Below are positions 33,026 to 46,950 of a stretch of DNA of 64,000 bases, piece by piece. The notes under the pieces are model-generated. The model saw only the letters and a list, made by a program, of their open reading frames with translations. It searched no databases and was not told the DNA's origin. The DNA lies in assembly GCF_037038585.1 (NCBI RefSeq), contig NC_092526.1:37213501-37277500 (forward strand), read 5' to 3'. Source of the DNA: Patagioenas fasciata (taxonomy: Eukaryota > Chordata > Aves > Columbiformes > Columbidae). Each line of letters begins with the position of its first letter. The first letter of the stretch is position 1. A program made the translations under genes and the position numbers.

Positions 33026-34929
33026 GTTGTGCCAGGCATCGCCAGCTGTGGAGGTGGATACACATCTATTAAGAACCAGACTAACATCTATTTTGTGTGC
33101 TGGCAGCTGTCATTGCGAACACGTAATCGCCATCAGCGTGACTGCTGCTTTATGTGTTGTCCCACACATATGCATATGTATTTATACATGTGTAGATGCG
33201 TATGTGTTTAGGGATATTCAAGTTCTTATGTTCCCTTCTGAGCTTTGTGGTGGTACTATAATACAATCCTTAAGAAAATTCTCCTACCTGTACTTCGGTG
33301 ATGTGAGAGGAGGAGAGGAACAAAGCTCTTCTGAGTGTAATACAGTGTTAAGACACCTTGCCTACCAAACAAGATACTCCTGTGACACCGTAAACCTGTC
33401 ACTTTGGACCAAATTCACAAGTATAATTCAATGCCTAAATATCTTTATTGGTATTGGGAGGCTTTGGCCTCCCAACAACTCCCTAAACCAGGAATGATAG
33501 CGTTCCGCTACCAGGCAGGAGTACCCGCAGGAGTGAGATCATCAGATTGCAAAGAGACAGAGGCCCAGGACAGACTCCCCTGGTCTCACTTGTCTGCAAA
33601 TCAGGTATAACATCATGTTGTTCCTGGTTCATAGCACCTTCAATCAAATTATACCCTATTGAACACCAACTTCTCCTTCATTGACTGCCAAACCGTGAAG
33701 TGACAGTGACAACACCATGATATTCAAACAGGTGAAAGTGCTGTGTGACCTTAGGTTTCCTCCACTTGTTTCTTTTCACACAAAGACATGTAAATGTAAG
33801 GGAACATATATATTTGAGTCTGGGCTGAGGCCATACTGATGTGATACTGTACATACTTTGTGATGCTAGTGCACCTTTGCTCCCATGTAGAAACTGGAAG
33901 CAAAACTAAGAATTCCTTGACAAGAGTGACTGTGGACATCCAATGTTTCAAGGCAGGGAAGTAACTGCTATGAATATTATTTGTTTGGTAGCAAGAGGAT
34001 TTTTTTTGCTGTATCCCTGAATCTCTATTGCCACAAAAGACAAAAATGTTTGATGGTTCTGTAAGAGACCAATGCTAATACACGGTGACCCACTTAGGAA
34101 AAAAAAGCAGATAGGCGTGGAAGAGGTTGTGTGCTATACATCCTTGGGAGCGCTTGAGAGCATCAGTACATAATCCAGTCTCTTCCTTTCTTGGAGACTG
34201 CAGATGTTAAAGTTCATGGTCCATAGATATATAGGGGAGGAAAATGGAAATTAGAATATTGAGGTAGCAGTTAGTCACTCTGTTTTTGGAAAGAGATCAT
34301 CTCCAAAGAGAGGAAGACGTTAAGTCCCAGTGTGTGTCTGAGCAGATAGGTTTTTATGGATCAGTCTTTGAGGCTGAAAACAGGAATAAATTCCTTCTTC
34401 TGAAAAGCTAACCCTAGCCTGGTGTCTGATGTAAAGACCTTTTAAGCTGCTAGGCAAGTTTTCAACTTAAACAGAGTTTAGGCTGCAACCTTAATTCTCA
34501 GTCCTGAGTATGGGGATTTTTTGATTCATGCCATACTTATTTTATTTTGCCATACAATAAAATAGATTTTTTTTTAAAAAGGTGCTAAAAGACAACCGAA
34601 CTCGTTATAATATTTCTGTTTGCACCCGTTCTTTTGGCCCCAAAAGGAGCAGATTCCTGCCATGGTTCTGCTCTGCCGCAAAGTTCTGATTTTAATAAGA
34701 ACAGGAGGAGACATATAGAGAGCGTAACATTTTCTGCAGGGGACTAGTCCATGCTCAGCATTGATAATGTAGCAAATTAACAGTCTCCTCTAAGAACTGC
34801 TCTGCTGTATGGTGACAGCCCAGTGTGCTATATTTCCTACAAACCCCTAGTTTATGACTAATACTCTGGTCAGATGTTACACATATGTTCATGTCACAGA
34901 TTACCAAGTGGCTGTAACAATAGCTTTAC

Positions 34930-35240
34930 ATCGACTTTTTCTTTCAGTTTATTTTTTTTTAAGTTAATTATCAGTCCGCCTCGACCGCTGCCTTTTTCTC
35001 ATCCAACCCCCAGCCCCCTCCCCACCCATCACGCTGTGTGAAATCTTTCCAGCAAGACCTAAAACCATGCGATATTCTCTTGGATTCGTGTTTCATGTGG
35101 AACCTCAAGCTGAGAGAGGCCTCAGGATAGAGCACTAACTGACAGGGGGACGGCGAGGCATTCGGGATCGCGTAGGCGTGCGGAGATGAGGAACCGGCGC
35201 TGTTCAATATGTTTTTAATGAAACTAATAAATACAGCCAT
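34930..35240. promoter_or_regulatory. Candidate regulatory element, CpG-retaining
   Basis: This intergenic stretch starts with TTAAGTTAATTATCAGTCCG. It keeps around 15 CpGs, including TTCGGGATCGCGTAGGCGTG near 35161. The surroundings are CpG-poor and AT-rich. This resembles a conserved non-coding element, but conservation could not be tested. Confidence 0.3.
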
Positions 35241-36730
35241 CGAATGAATAGAGCTGATTGACACTGGGAGTTCCTAGTTCCCCCCCCTTCCATCTGCAGC
35301 CTTTTCAGCAGCAGAATAGAATGAAGAAATTTAAAAGGATACTGGGACGTGTATTTTTCAAAGAAATGTTATACAGAATTGCGAGCAAAATGGTGGATAA
35401 AAGAGAAATTGTTCTTTTTCTACAGAAAGCCCCACAAGGTTTTCTCATGTTCTTTCCACAGAAAAGAATCAAACCCTCTCTCACAGTTTCCAGTGAGCCG
35501 ATGGAAAGATCAGTAATGGAATAGCTGAAAAAAATTCCAAGTAGAAATTGTTTTTCATTATCATTTTTGTGACAGGAAAAAATTGCTAGGAAAAAAAAAA
35601 TCAACTGTCCCACTGCTTTAAAAAGAAAGAAAAGTGAGCTTTGAAATGTCTTGATGATAAAGAGAGAGCATTTCCAAGGGAAAATGTAGCCCTGATCTAA
35701 TTATGGAAAGGGGTTTGCAGCCACACAGCGCTGATCTCATTGCACCGTGCAGGATCAGGCAGGATCAACCTGAAATCATAGCGGTATATTCTGAAACAAG
35801 CAGTGAGGCAAGGGGGTTGTTTGAAAATAAGTAGGTGGCCAAAAAGAAGATGCTATCAATGTCTTTTAAAAAAAAGCTTAAAAATAGTAACAGGTGAAAG
35901 CAGAGCGTATGGCAGGGGAAGGAGAACTTGACGTAATGGGTATTTCTGAAGAATGAGGGAGTGTCAAAAATCAATGCCTTGTTGTAATATGTACTATAAT
36001 CTGTAGACCAAGGACAGGTTAGGTCACAGAAAGAGGAGAGGAAGGGGACTCTGCAGCTGCAAGACAACATTGGATCTATATAGATAAGATTTTAGTAGGT
36101 GAAGAAAACCAGATAGTAAAATATTTATCTATTAATGGTTGACAAGGAGCAACTATATATTAGGAGTAAATAAAAGGGACCACAGCATAACCTCCTCTGG
36201 GTAAGAAGCATACCAAAGAGTAGCTTGCCAGTATTAAAATTGGAAAGGAGGAATTTTCTTATTAAAAATACAAAATCAAACAGACAAACGAATGAACAAG
36301 CCATAGAACTGTGAGTAAGGATACTTGGAGTGTTAGGCTGAGCAAGGAGTTTTATGCTGAGTAACTCACAGTGATCACAAACCACATAGAGTCCATTGTA
36401 AAGACTCAATTATCTGATACCTGCTTCCCTACCCTCTCTCCTCACATCCTAATATTACACTGAAATATTTGCCATGATATCATTGCTTCTGCTGTTCCCC
36501 TTTAAGTCTCCCTCCCACTGAACTGTTATAGCAATAATCCAGCTGTTTTCTTGCTGCTCTGGATATATGCAGAAGACTCCCATGCCATTGTACAGATGAT
36601 AGACCAGAGTGCCTCAAAGCATCCCCGAGCTGCTTAACCTTAGACATGCTGAAATCAATTAATCCACAGAGGTTTAAGTCAAACGTGTGCACAAGTCTTT
36701 GTACTGAGCCTCTAAATTACATGCAAAAGT

Positions 36731-36832
36731 GGAAAAAAACCCAAACAAACCAACCCCCAAAACCAGAACAATACAAACAAACCCAAACCAAAATAACACC
36801 AAAACCAACCACCTAAACCAAAGTAGTTCATT
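36731..36832. repeat. A/C-rich low-complexity tract
   Basis: About 100 bases of A with C runs (ACCCAAACAAACCAACCCCC and similar) and almost no T or G. It resembles the tract at 49875-49980 and the reverse-complement composition of 44768-44895. Confidence 0.8.
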
Positions 36833-37053
36833 TATACAAGACAAACAGGTTCGGTCTTACATATGCTTAGGCCTCAGGCTTCCAGAGAAATTGGAATTAT
36901 TCAGAAGGACAAATTCCTGTTCAAAACTGGGAAAGTGCTGCTATTTTTATAACCTATTCTCCTGTCTTGTTATTTAAATATTTCCCTCTTACAGTCGTTC
37001 ACCCACCTTATTTAGGAAAGATAAGAACTTTGCACAGATGCATCATAGATCAT

Positions 37054-37144
37054 GGGGAAAAAAGAAAAGGGAAAAGGTAGGAAAAAAGAAGAAATGGGAA
37101 AAGGAGGTGGAAAAAAGAAGAAAGAAAAAGAGAAAAGAAGAAGG
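37054..37144. repeat. Homopurine tract (88 of 91 bases A or G)
   Basis: GGGGAAAAAAGAAAAGGG-type sequence is interrupted only by T at 37078, 37095 and 37108. Such tracts can form triplex (H-DNA) structures in principle. No gene overlaps it. Confidence 0.8.
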
Positions 37145-40100
37145 TGTTAATCTACAGAGCTGCAGAAGACATAGCCTCCAGTTCAGGAAAGGCTTCCTGT
37201 TCCCAATGAGGTGATTAATCACGTGCTTGAAATTAACCACGCACTTATGTGCCTTGCGAAATTGGGACATAGGAGGAAATTGTGTGTTGAATAGAACATC
37301 CTGATTTTATTTCCTAAAACGTCTTCTTGTCTTGAAGATGTTGTCTGTTCTGTCTGATGGGAGAATTGGTAATCACAGGACAAAATCAATGTAGGCTCCG
37401 GAGGGACTGATTGCCAGCAGTTGAGCTGAAGCATGTCCTGTGCTAATTGTTGGAGTTCTCCAGTTGTTACAGAATCTGCTGGGAAAGACTTTGAAACCCA
37501 GCGTATGTATATCCCATTTTATTAGTACAGGCACAGAAATTGGGAACAGATCCTAGATCTTGATATTCGTCCTTACTTGCAAGTATTTGGGTGCTAGCAA
37601 AAAAAAAGGGATGGATTCTTATTTCTATTCTGGTACCTTTGTATAGCTGGGGAGAAGGGCCCTCGTGTTAGAATCAAGAAAAAAATGCACTGAATTATAA
37701 CATGATATAAATAGCTTTTCTGTAAATGCGAATCTGACCTCAAGTATTAGGAGCTCTGGAGTGAAAGAACAGTATTGTTAAAACATAAAGAGGCAGAGAG
37801 GCTTAAGTTGAGGCATGTAATTGCTTTGTAGACATGCGTCATGCAAAAATAAAAGGAAAAAACTTGTTAGGAAAAGTAAGACAGTGTGATACATTTAGAC
37901 ATTTGACCCTCCGTAAATCAGGAGTAGTCCTCCTGAAACCAACAGGCTGGTGTAAATTGAGCCTGGAGCAAGACAGGACTCTGAGATATTCTAGCATTTG
38001 CTCAAGTTACCTCCCTTATTATTGGCAGGACGGTGGGCTGCAGCCACAGTCTATTTGGCGCTGCAGCACAAGAGGATAAAGGGAAAATGCTTGAGAACTA
38101 ATTAACAAGTTACCCACTCGGTGGGTCTCATTATTTTGAAATGTAAATGCTTTTGTTGATTAAATCTGGACCATTAGCTCTGCTCTGTGATAGAGGAAGT
38201 TTCATCAGAAGTGAAAGAAGAGGAAGCAAAGAGCTTTGTGGTGTTGTGATGGCCATTGAAATAGCTGATCCGTTGGGGAATGTTCCAAGAATGTACAGAG
38301 AGCTGAAAATATACGCTTTTATATTTGAACTTATCCTCTGCAAGTGGAGCTGTGAGAGGTTTTTACTTTCTTCAGATTATGTGGAAAAGGGAAACATGAC
38401 TTACACTGACCAGCAGTTACCAGACTGTCAGTTTAATAGACAAATTCCAGTTCAGCAGGATGTTTCATATAAACCTAAGTGCAGAACAGGCAAAAGTTTC
38501 TTCTCAGATCCTTACCATAGATCTTTATCTACTTCAGATGCCTAGAGTTCTTATTCGTGAAACTAGAGTTCTGCACATATAAAAAGACATTGCAGTGAAT
38601 TTAGTCGCCTTCCCAATTGACTTGCACAAGAATAATCACCTAATTTGAACACCCACTGAAAGGCACATTTTTTATATACAAGGTCAAATTCTATCCTGAT
38701 TATAGAGCAGGATGAAGGGAAAACATTGAAGTTAGCAAAGCAACCATGGGTAACAAAGCTGTCCTTTCAAAACTTCTGGTCCTGTGGTGTGGATTTCTAG
38801 ATCTGGAAGTTGCAGTCAACCTCCAACCAAACTCTTCGTGACCCCCGTCAGGGAACCAAGACTGTAGTGTTTGGATTTTGCAATCCACTTTTCTTCCGCC
38901 TTCTTTCCAAGCACAGCAGGAGACTCCCCAGGTGTTTCAGTACCAGAAATCATAGTGATCTTCTGTCTACCTTGGGACAACGTTACATGAAATGCAGTTA
39001 CCTATATATTGAATGACCAAAGGACACATAGGATCATCTGCAGTTTTACTCCACAGCTATGCAGCTCAGTCAGCCTGTCAAAAGTACCACACTCTGTGTA
39101 CTGCAACTCTCACGTACATAGCGAGCAGTATTTTTCATCAAGTTTGTGGTGAAGGCTTTGGATAAGCTGGCCAAACCTGCAATTATGGGGTTATCTCTAG
39201 CTCCAGTACACTGGTTATTGCTCAAGTTCTTGGACTGCAGAAAGAATCTATGTGGTATTTGAAAAGATGATCCCTGGGAAGGGCTGGAAGGCCTCATTGT
39301 ATACTGTCTAGAGCAGAAAATCCTCCTTGTTTCACAGGAAACCCCCATCTACTTTTCTCCTCATTGTGTCCATTTACACGGTCAGGCTTTACTTTATGCA
39401 TTCAAGAAACAGAACCTTCACCTCTAACATGAAAACATAGGTTTGTGTCATGGTAGCACCAAGAAGAACTGGTTAGGGGTAGGATAAAGATGTCGACTTG
39501 TAGTTTAAGAGAAAGCATCAGCACCCAGGGTAGAAGGAGATGGGGAGTTAAGAGAATGCATGGAGATATATAGAGAGATGAGCTTTGTGGATGTAAAATG
39601 GGTGAAGATTTTGAATTCTCGCCCTTTCTGAACCAGAGGCCCCAGTTAAAGGGATATCAATAGGACAGGTAAAATTGTGTTCCTTTGAAATACCTTGTCT
39701 TGTCTTCTGGCTTTATCAGCTCACTGGTGGTTGTTTTCACCGCAAAGTAAAACAAAAAGTGGAAAAAAACACAGACTGAACATACCAGACATTTCTCATA
39801 TGTGTTTAATTCAACACTAGTAGAACATTATCCCAAATGACTTATACCCTCTCAAACAATGATAGCTCTAGGAAAAAGCAAATATTGACACTCCAGTAAT
39901 GTTTGCCCAGCAATCGGTGAGTGGTATACAGCCCTCAGGGCATCTTTGTTACAGGAATCAATTAGGAAAATAGAGAACTGAGGTCCTCCAATTAGAAGTA
40001 TATAATAAATGCTGACATTATTAAAAATGTCCATGCTGCCAATCTTTCTGAAGCTTAGCATTTATTTGCTTCCCTGCCAGCATCGCTTGAAACTCCCACT

Positions 40101-41667
40101 CCAGTTGACTACCTGCCAGTACCCATACCTTCCATTCTAATATTATCTCCCACTTGTGGACGTCGACATTTGTCACCCTGGAACACCCTGTTCTGCCTCC
40201 AAAAATGATCAGTACTGGCTTTATCAGAGGACATGATCCTGCAGTGCATGGGATTGAACTTCTTACAGAAGAGATTAAGCGACGGTTCCAGGCAACTTCA
40301 TCAGGGATAGCTCGTTAGTCTGTTTCCTGTATGCAATGTTCTGATTCGGTTAGTGTTCACAAATGTTTCAACATCTAGCATTTTGCTGTTACAGTCTCTA
40401 TAATTTGTCACTGCTTCTCCCAGGACAAATATTTGCTGTGGAGAGATGAATCTGATTAACTTGTTTTTAAGACTGTAGCTTTTTCTTTTCCTTCTTTTCT
40501 GATAGCTTCATTATTGGTTTTGGCAGCTGAGTCACAAGAATATGTTACACAAAGGGTATTTACAGTATAATGAGGTTCAATGAAGTTGAAAGCTAAAGTT
40601 CATTAGCCTCACATTTAAGACTGTTAGAGCAGGGAGGCTGGAGTGAAGCATCGTGTTTGTCATTTGCACAGTGTTTCTGAAAGGCAAACAGCGTAGATTC
40701 TCCAGACACTTACTGGCTTCCTTTCTGGCCTCCCAGCTGATTTTCATTTGCAACAGAGTCCAATATTGCAAAATGGAGATTGATGGAACCATTCAGCAGC
40801 GCGTCAGCAAGTGTGCGTAACCTCTGCTCTGACCATCACCAAAGTTACCAGGAGGATGAATCAGGAAGGATTTGAGCAGAAGATGTGTCAGCACCATAGT
40901 GACCATGCAGTTGCTAAGGACGTGATTAGCACTCCAGTTGCAGGAACGGGAGAGTTAATTGCTGTGTCCTCATTCTGTTTCTCTAGGGAAATACCTGTTT
41001 GCCAATTCTACAAGACAGAAAAAAAAAAAACACCTCTTGATTTTACAGCATCTGAAGGCAACACCTGTTTGACCCTGGACATTTCCATTGTGAAACTAGA
41101 ATACATGACTTTTATCCACTAAGTGCAGAACATGCAATGTCAACAAATGCCTTTTTTTTGTCATATTCCTCACACACACACCATGCACAACATGCACTTA
41201 CTTGCTCACTTCCCTCTGGAAGTTTGAGCGCCTTTATTTTTACTTTTTTTTCCCCCTGTAAGTCTGAAATTCAGCTATTAAGCTGAAGAAGTCTCAGGGA
41301 AATGAACTGAAATGTCTACTGAGAAGAAAAATGGCACTGTAAGGATGTGGTAAAAAAAAGCTCAGGGTAATAGAGATTGATCACTCAATCTGTCCATGGC
41401 CTCAAATAAAAGAGAGTGAATTTAACACGTTAGGTTACAGTTAAGAAGCTGAGCTGTTTCCGTGGATATAATATAGTTTCAGATTATCATGGGGAGCCAT
41501 TTATTTATTTTTGCATTTGTGAGACATTTAGGCAGTCGCTTTATGTGAGTGAAGATACATTTAGTTTCCCACTCCCTGCTGTTGTGTGTTCTATTAATAT
41601 CAGGCTAGTTGAAATACATGGGCACACTAGAAACTATTTGGTGTTGAATTTGTTGTTCAGATTTCTT

Positions 41668-41688
41668 TTCTTCTTCTTCTTCTTCTTC
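41668..41688 (+). repeat. (TTC)7 microsatellite
   Basis: Seven perfect TTC units are followed immediately by AG, so the end looks like a strong splice acceptor (TTCTTCTTCAG). No reading frame downstream supports an exon. Confidence 0.85.
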
Positions 41689-44600
41689 AGGCAGCTATTT
41701 TAGAAACCAGTTCACAAGCCCCCAGGCACTTTTAATACAGGTTTTCCTCTATTTTTAAAACACAGGGCTTAACCCTGCAATAACAGTCCACAAGGATTCA
41801 GGAGCTTACGCGAGGTTTGTGATGTCTTTTATCCCTTTCAGACAATACGGAGGGGACACTGTATTTCCCCAGCTTTCCAAAACAAAGCATCAGGCACTGA
41901 GAAGTGGCCCCAGTTCCAACTGCTTCTGTTTGGTTTAAATAAAAGGAAAAAAGCTAGAAGCTGTCAAAAGAGAAGCTACAGTAGATCGAAAAGGAACGTT
42001 ACTGTGAGATATACTTGTCTCTGTAGTTTGCCAGCAACCACAATTATTATCTCCTCTCCCTCACTGGAGACTTTCTTGGTAGCTGCTGCCACAGATGCCA
42101 TTGCCCCTTTCCTCATAGCAGAAGCTATTGGGATCCTGGTAAATTTGGCCCTTTTTATGCTCCCCACAACCTCTTGGAGGTGTTTCTCTTTGCTCTGCCC
42201 TTCCTGTGACTCTGTTTGGATTTTAGTAAAGTGTGGATGCTCCAAGCAAGGATCTGGTGCCATGTCGTGCTTGGTGCTGTACGACCATCACAAAGATACT
42301 GAAGAGCTTTCACCTAAAGAGATGAGGCACAAAAGGTTTACAAAGGAAATCAGTGGAGAAAGTGAATGTGAAATGTTCCCGGATGAGCTGAGCAGTTCCC
42401 AACTCGGGTAGGTGACAGATGAGAGCTCAAACTCCAGGAGGACAAGCCAGAAGACCTGACTTTCAAATCTGACTCAGCTGTTCTCACCCACATTGAAATA
42501 ATGGGGGGTTAAAGCACCCCAACTTGGTAGAGGTGCCCTTCCCTTGATGGAGACAAGGGGATTCTGCTGCGGGCTCTGGGAATTTATCTGTGGGCTCCTG
42601 AGCTCACGTAGCCTGAATTGTGCTATTGCTGCTGTCTGTAGCAGAAGCAGGATGGCCCTGAAAATGAGACTCTCTTCACACCCTCAGCCAGCGTGACCCA
42701 GTGAGCATGCAGCAGCCATCAATCAGCATGTTTCCCTCTGCTTGTGACTGAACAGCAAGTCTGCTCTGGTGCCCCCGGCTTGGCTCTTGCTTTGCCCCTC
42801 ATTTGTCTCCCTGTTACATGCCACTCTCCTGCTGTGTAGTGTCTAGGTAGCAAGGTATGTGCACTGTGGAAGAGACGCTGCCTTTGTTTTAAATGTCACC
42901 ATCATACCTTGTCCAGCATGGCCCTGACCTATTGGTATTGGTCTTAAGAGTGACAGAAATATAAATTAATACATAAATCCTCCCCCCTTAACAATAAAGA
43001 AAGGGTGGGCTGGTCACAACCCCATGACACGCATTCCTACCCTCTGTAGACTCTTCACCCTAGGTTGTCACTCCACTATGGAACATATATTACTGTCTTT
43101 GAATGTAACCTCACCAGATTTCTCCTTGTGGGAAAGTGCCTCTGTCTCTTTGTTCTTTCTTGATCATACATTTTGGTTCATACACAGCCCATCTTATGTC
43201 CTCACCTCTACCAGTGGGAGGGCAATAATTTTGAAATGGCATTAACAATCTATCATTTCATATGTGCTTTAGATAGATCAATGAAAGTGACAGCTCGTCC
43301 AAAGATACCACTGGGCAGTAAGGAAACATTATGTAAAGCTGAATAGCTACATGGACTGCTCTGCTGGCTTAGACAAACAGATAAGACACTAATAAGCTTC
43401 CCAGAGAGGGAATCTAAAAAAACCAGTCACGGGGAGCAAGAATAGGAACAACAGATTGGACAAGAAAGCAGGAAATTAAGGACAGCTACATGGGTGTCAG
43501 TCCTACTTTCCTTGAAGTCCAAGGGAGATATGTCAGCATCTACAAATAAAAGCAAGATCAAGACATGAGAACTTATCCCCTCATTGGCTGCCACTTGCGT
43601 TGAACATGCTGGTATTATCTACTTTCTCAGTCACTTTATTCAGCTGAGGAAACAAGCCTGGTGAAACGTGCCATATGTCTTCCCCAGGAATAAGTCCGCA
43701 ACATCTGAGTGGTTTTGATCTAGGACATAATTTTCCTCTGGTGTTACTAGCAAAATCAGTGGTATCGCCTTATGAGTCATCTTGTACAGCAGCAGTTTTT
43801 GAAGTTGTTCTTTTTTCTAATGCTACCTATCTTTTAATAAGTCTTTTTACAAAGTCCTCAGGCCCTAGGAAGACAATTTATAACACATCTCTTTTTAAAT
43901 GCATGTGCCAGAAACCCACACATTCAGCATGGCAAGCACGGGAGCTTGACAGTAAGTTTTTAAACCTGTGGCTGAGATCCTAAAAATAAGAACCAGAATT
44001 TTCGAGGGGGTTGAAATCTAAAGATCTTCAACCCCACATCAAGAAGTAATGTGTTTTGTCCTTTTGAAAAGCCAGAAAACAAAAAGAGACAGAGCTTGTA
44101 ATGCAGGACTGATTTTCTAGCCTGTGAAGTGTTCTACAGCATTTTACATTGGTTTCTCTTTAGAGCGGTGTCCATACATTAGAGGACCGGACCAGGTTCC
44201 AGGAATTTTCAGCATCTCTTATTATTGACCTGTTCTCTTGGCTACAGTTTCTATAAAATGAGAAGTGGGGAGGGAGGATAAAAATGCAAGGGGAAAAGAG
44301 GAAATTATGGTGACTGGATTTATGAAGCAGATTGAGATCTCCTGATGAAAACAGAATATAAGAGGCAGCAGTTATTATGGAGCACCATATTCATACTGGA
44401 CTAGAATGTGCACAAACAGGCTTGGCAGAGCCTGCCCAGGAAGAAGAGTCCCTGAATTTGGTCCTATATTTACACAGGGACATAAGTATAATTATTATAG
44501 AACTGCACAGTCCTGATGTAATGACAGGGAAGTTGCTGCTCTGTTCTATGACTCTGTTGTGAAACCCACCCTCTGCCCCATAAATTGTTGCCCGGTTACA

Positions 44601-44767
44601 TTGATCTGCTGGAGAAACTTCTGCTACTGCCTTGAAAATATAAAGAATAAATCTGTACGACCTGGCTTTTGGAGAGCAGACAGTGGCTGTGCCTGGAAAA
44701 TTACTTCCCTGGCAAGTCTTTTTACTAACAAAGCAGAACCTGGGATCACAGGCGCAGGTCTGGGCCT

Positions 44768-44895
44768 TGGGGTTTTTTTGTTTTGGTGCTTTTTAGGTTT
44801 GTGTTTTGTTTGGGTTTTTTGTTGTTTGGTTCTTTGTGTGTTTGGTGCTTTTTGTTATTATTTTTGTGGTTTATTTTGCTATGTCTTTCTTTTTT
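44768..44895. repeat. T/G-rich low-complexity tract
   Basis: T runs broken by G (GGGTTTTTTTGTTTTGGTGC and similar) over about 125 bases. It is the reverse-complement counterpart of the A/C-rich tracts at 36731-36832 and 49875-49980. Confidence 0.8.
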
Positions 44896-45899
44896 TCCTG
44901 TGACTAGCAGTCTCCTAAGCAACAAAATGGGTAGGAGGAAAAATAGCAACTAGGCTAATAACAAAACCAGGGGAAATCCCAGCCTGAGTCATTGTAGGAA
45001 AGGGAATTAGCAGTCCCCTTGAGCTTTGTGACACTTATTCAACAGAAAAAGTTGTTCAAGATTATCATCCTGTCACCTGGTGCACATGTGGGGTACATCC
45101 TTAGCGGATCTTCCTAATTGTGGAGCAAAACTCCCTCCTTGCCTCGCTTTCAGCTTGCTTTTAAAAGAGCAGTGTTTTAACAATTGAAGGGTGAGACAGT
45201 TCTCTTTTCAGCAGGAGCTAAATTCACCAGATTTTGTTCCCAGATTGGTTTTAAACGGGAAAAAAGCCTGGCTTGCTCTGGCTTTTCAAGCCACAAATGG
45301 GAGCGGAATCTGACTCTTCAGTCACTTCCGTAAGGGCAGCTCCTGCATAGTTTATAGATTCCTCATTTCTCTACGCAGCTCTTGTCTGAGATCTCTTCTA
45401 TCTGAAGGGTGTGCTTTTTAAGGCTGACTCTTGCTTTATCTCTAAGCATTTATGCTGTTGCTCTAACCATATTCTTACAAACCAGAAAGTTGTTTGAGTG
45501 GGTTCCTAGAAAGCACAACAGACAGTTTTGAGTTAACACTTCCAAAGGAAGGTGGAGTGCAATAATAACGTGTTTTGGTTTGTCCAACTTCCCAAAGGAT
45601 CAAAGAACTCTCAGAACAACCTTTGGCAGAACTCAGGTATGGCCAAAAATACACACTCATTTATGTAGGTGCCACCCTTGCTCTAAATGCCCTGCAGATT
45701 CTTTCCTATTTCCGAGGGCTTTTGGCATGTGCATTGCTTTAATTAATATGCAGTGTAAGTTATATGCTGGTATTGGCTCTTACTGTGTATGACTATACAG
45801 TACATGGCTTCTCAGCACTTCAGCTTCTTTTCTCATCATCCTCTTGTGGTTTGGTTCAGGCCTTTTCATGTTGGTAATGTAATTGAGTCAACTATGTCT

Positions 45900-46950
45900 A
45901 ATAATCCTCATCATTTTCACAGAAAACAATAATACAGCCAAGCGGCAGAATTAACAAAGTCTGGCTTCCTCTGAAATTGTGTCCCTGCCCACACACAGTC
46001 TGTAATGCACTTCTCCTCAATTTCCATCATAAGCGTGCCAAAAACCACCCTCAATTTCCTCTGCTCTCCTCTTGAAGAGGCCCCCCCTTGCTCTTTTCAA
46101 AGAAGACCTAATTACTGACTTCATCGCACACCCCTTTCCCTCTTGAAGACACTAACATGGGGTCTCTACTCCACGCATCCAGAGCTTGTGGGAACACGTT
46201 GCTTTTTTGGCCTCTTTCACATTGACAGTTTGGCTGAAGGCAGCCGACTCGTTCCCGAGCTATTAAGAGGGGGCTGAGAGATAGACATTATGATCTCTCA
46301 GGCATTATTTCTTCAGGAAAAGAGGATGAAACCACAAGGTGATTAGAGCTTAAGTCCTTATGTCTATGGACCTAGGTTTTTGGAGGCGTCTTTATCCCAC
46401 AGAGCTGGTGATATTGTTGAGGATTTATTGTGTATACTCCCGCATATTATCTAATAATTACAGCCTACCATCATCCACTGAGGACAATAGAAATGTTTTA
46501 GTGAATTTGTCTAGTTGGCTGTGAGAGACTGGGAACTGTATTTAACCAAGGCAACAATTCCTTTATTTTTTAAATGGCTTGCAAGTTTCCAGGGACCTTG
46601 TCTGACTCCTGGTTTCCCTCCTTTACTGTTCCCCGTCTTCTAAATTGGCACGTGTTGCCAAAAGTGCCTGCTGCCCGAGGAGTGGATGGCACGGCTTCCT
46701 GCCCGGCTGTCAACACCGTTCTTTAAATCAGTCAGGGATTTGTTGCTGGATGAAAGAAATCTCCCCCAGACATCCTTCAAGTGAATAGTCTCCGCAGAAT
46801 TCCCACCCCAAGTTGCCACGGGAAACTGGGTAAAAAGCTTTTAGAAATCAATCTCTGGTCTCAAGCATATTCAGATTTACAGGGTCAGATCCAGCATCGC
46901 TAAGGCCAGGAGAAGTTTGACTATGGGCTCAATGACAGCAGGATTAAGCC
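45900..46950. promoter_or_regulatory. Candidate conserved non-coding cluster
   Basis: About 1 kb of intergenic DNA has balanced composition and no simple repeats, CR1 matches or reading frames. It has dense AT-rich core motifs (AATTAACAAAG, CTAATAATTACAGC) mixed with GC-rich blocks. The texture differs from the degraded flanks and resembles developmental-gene enhancers. This is pattern recognition only. Confidence 0.28.

Noticed and set aside
33027..33497. 156-codon plus-strand frame starting at the end of a CR1 tail
   Set aside because: There is no recognisable domain, the composition is random, and the frame begins in repeat-derived sequence.
41660..41692. (TTC)n-AG as a splice acceptor
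   Set aside because: It resembles a strong acceptor, but no open, domain-bearing exon follows and no gene is known in the gap.
42004..42411. Plus-strand frame with an apparently hydrophobic helix
   Set aside because: It is the complement of the charged frame listed as a weak finding. The hydrophobicity follows from the opposite strand's base bias.
44535..44565. TTCTATGACTCTG as a CR1 tail
   Set aside because: It is a short match without the upstream CR1 blocks, so chance is likely.
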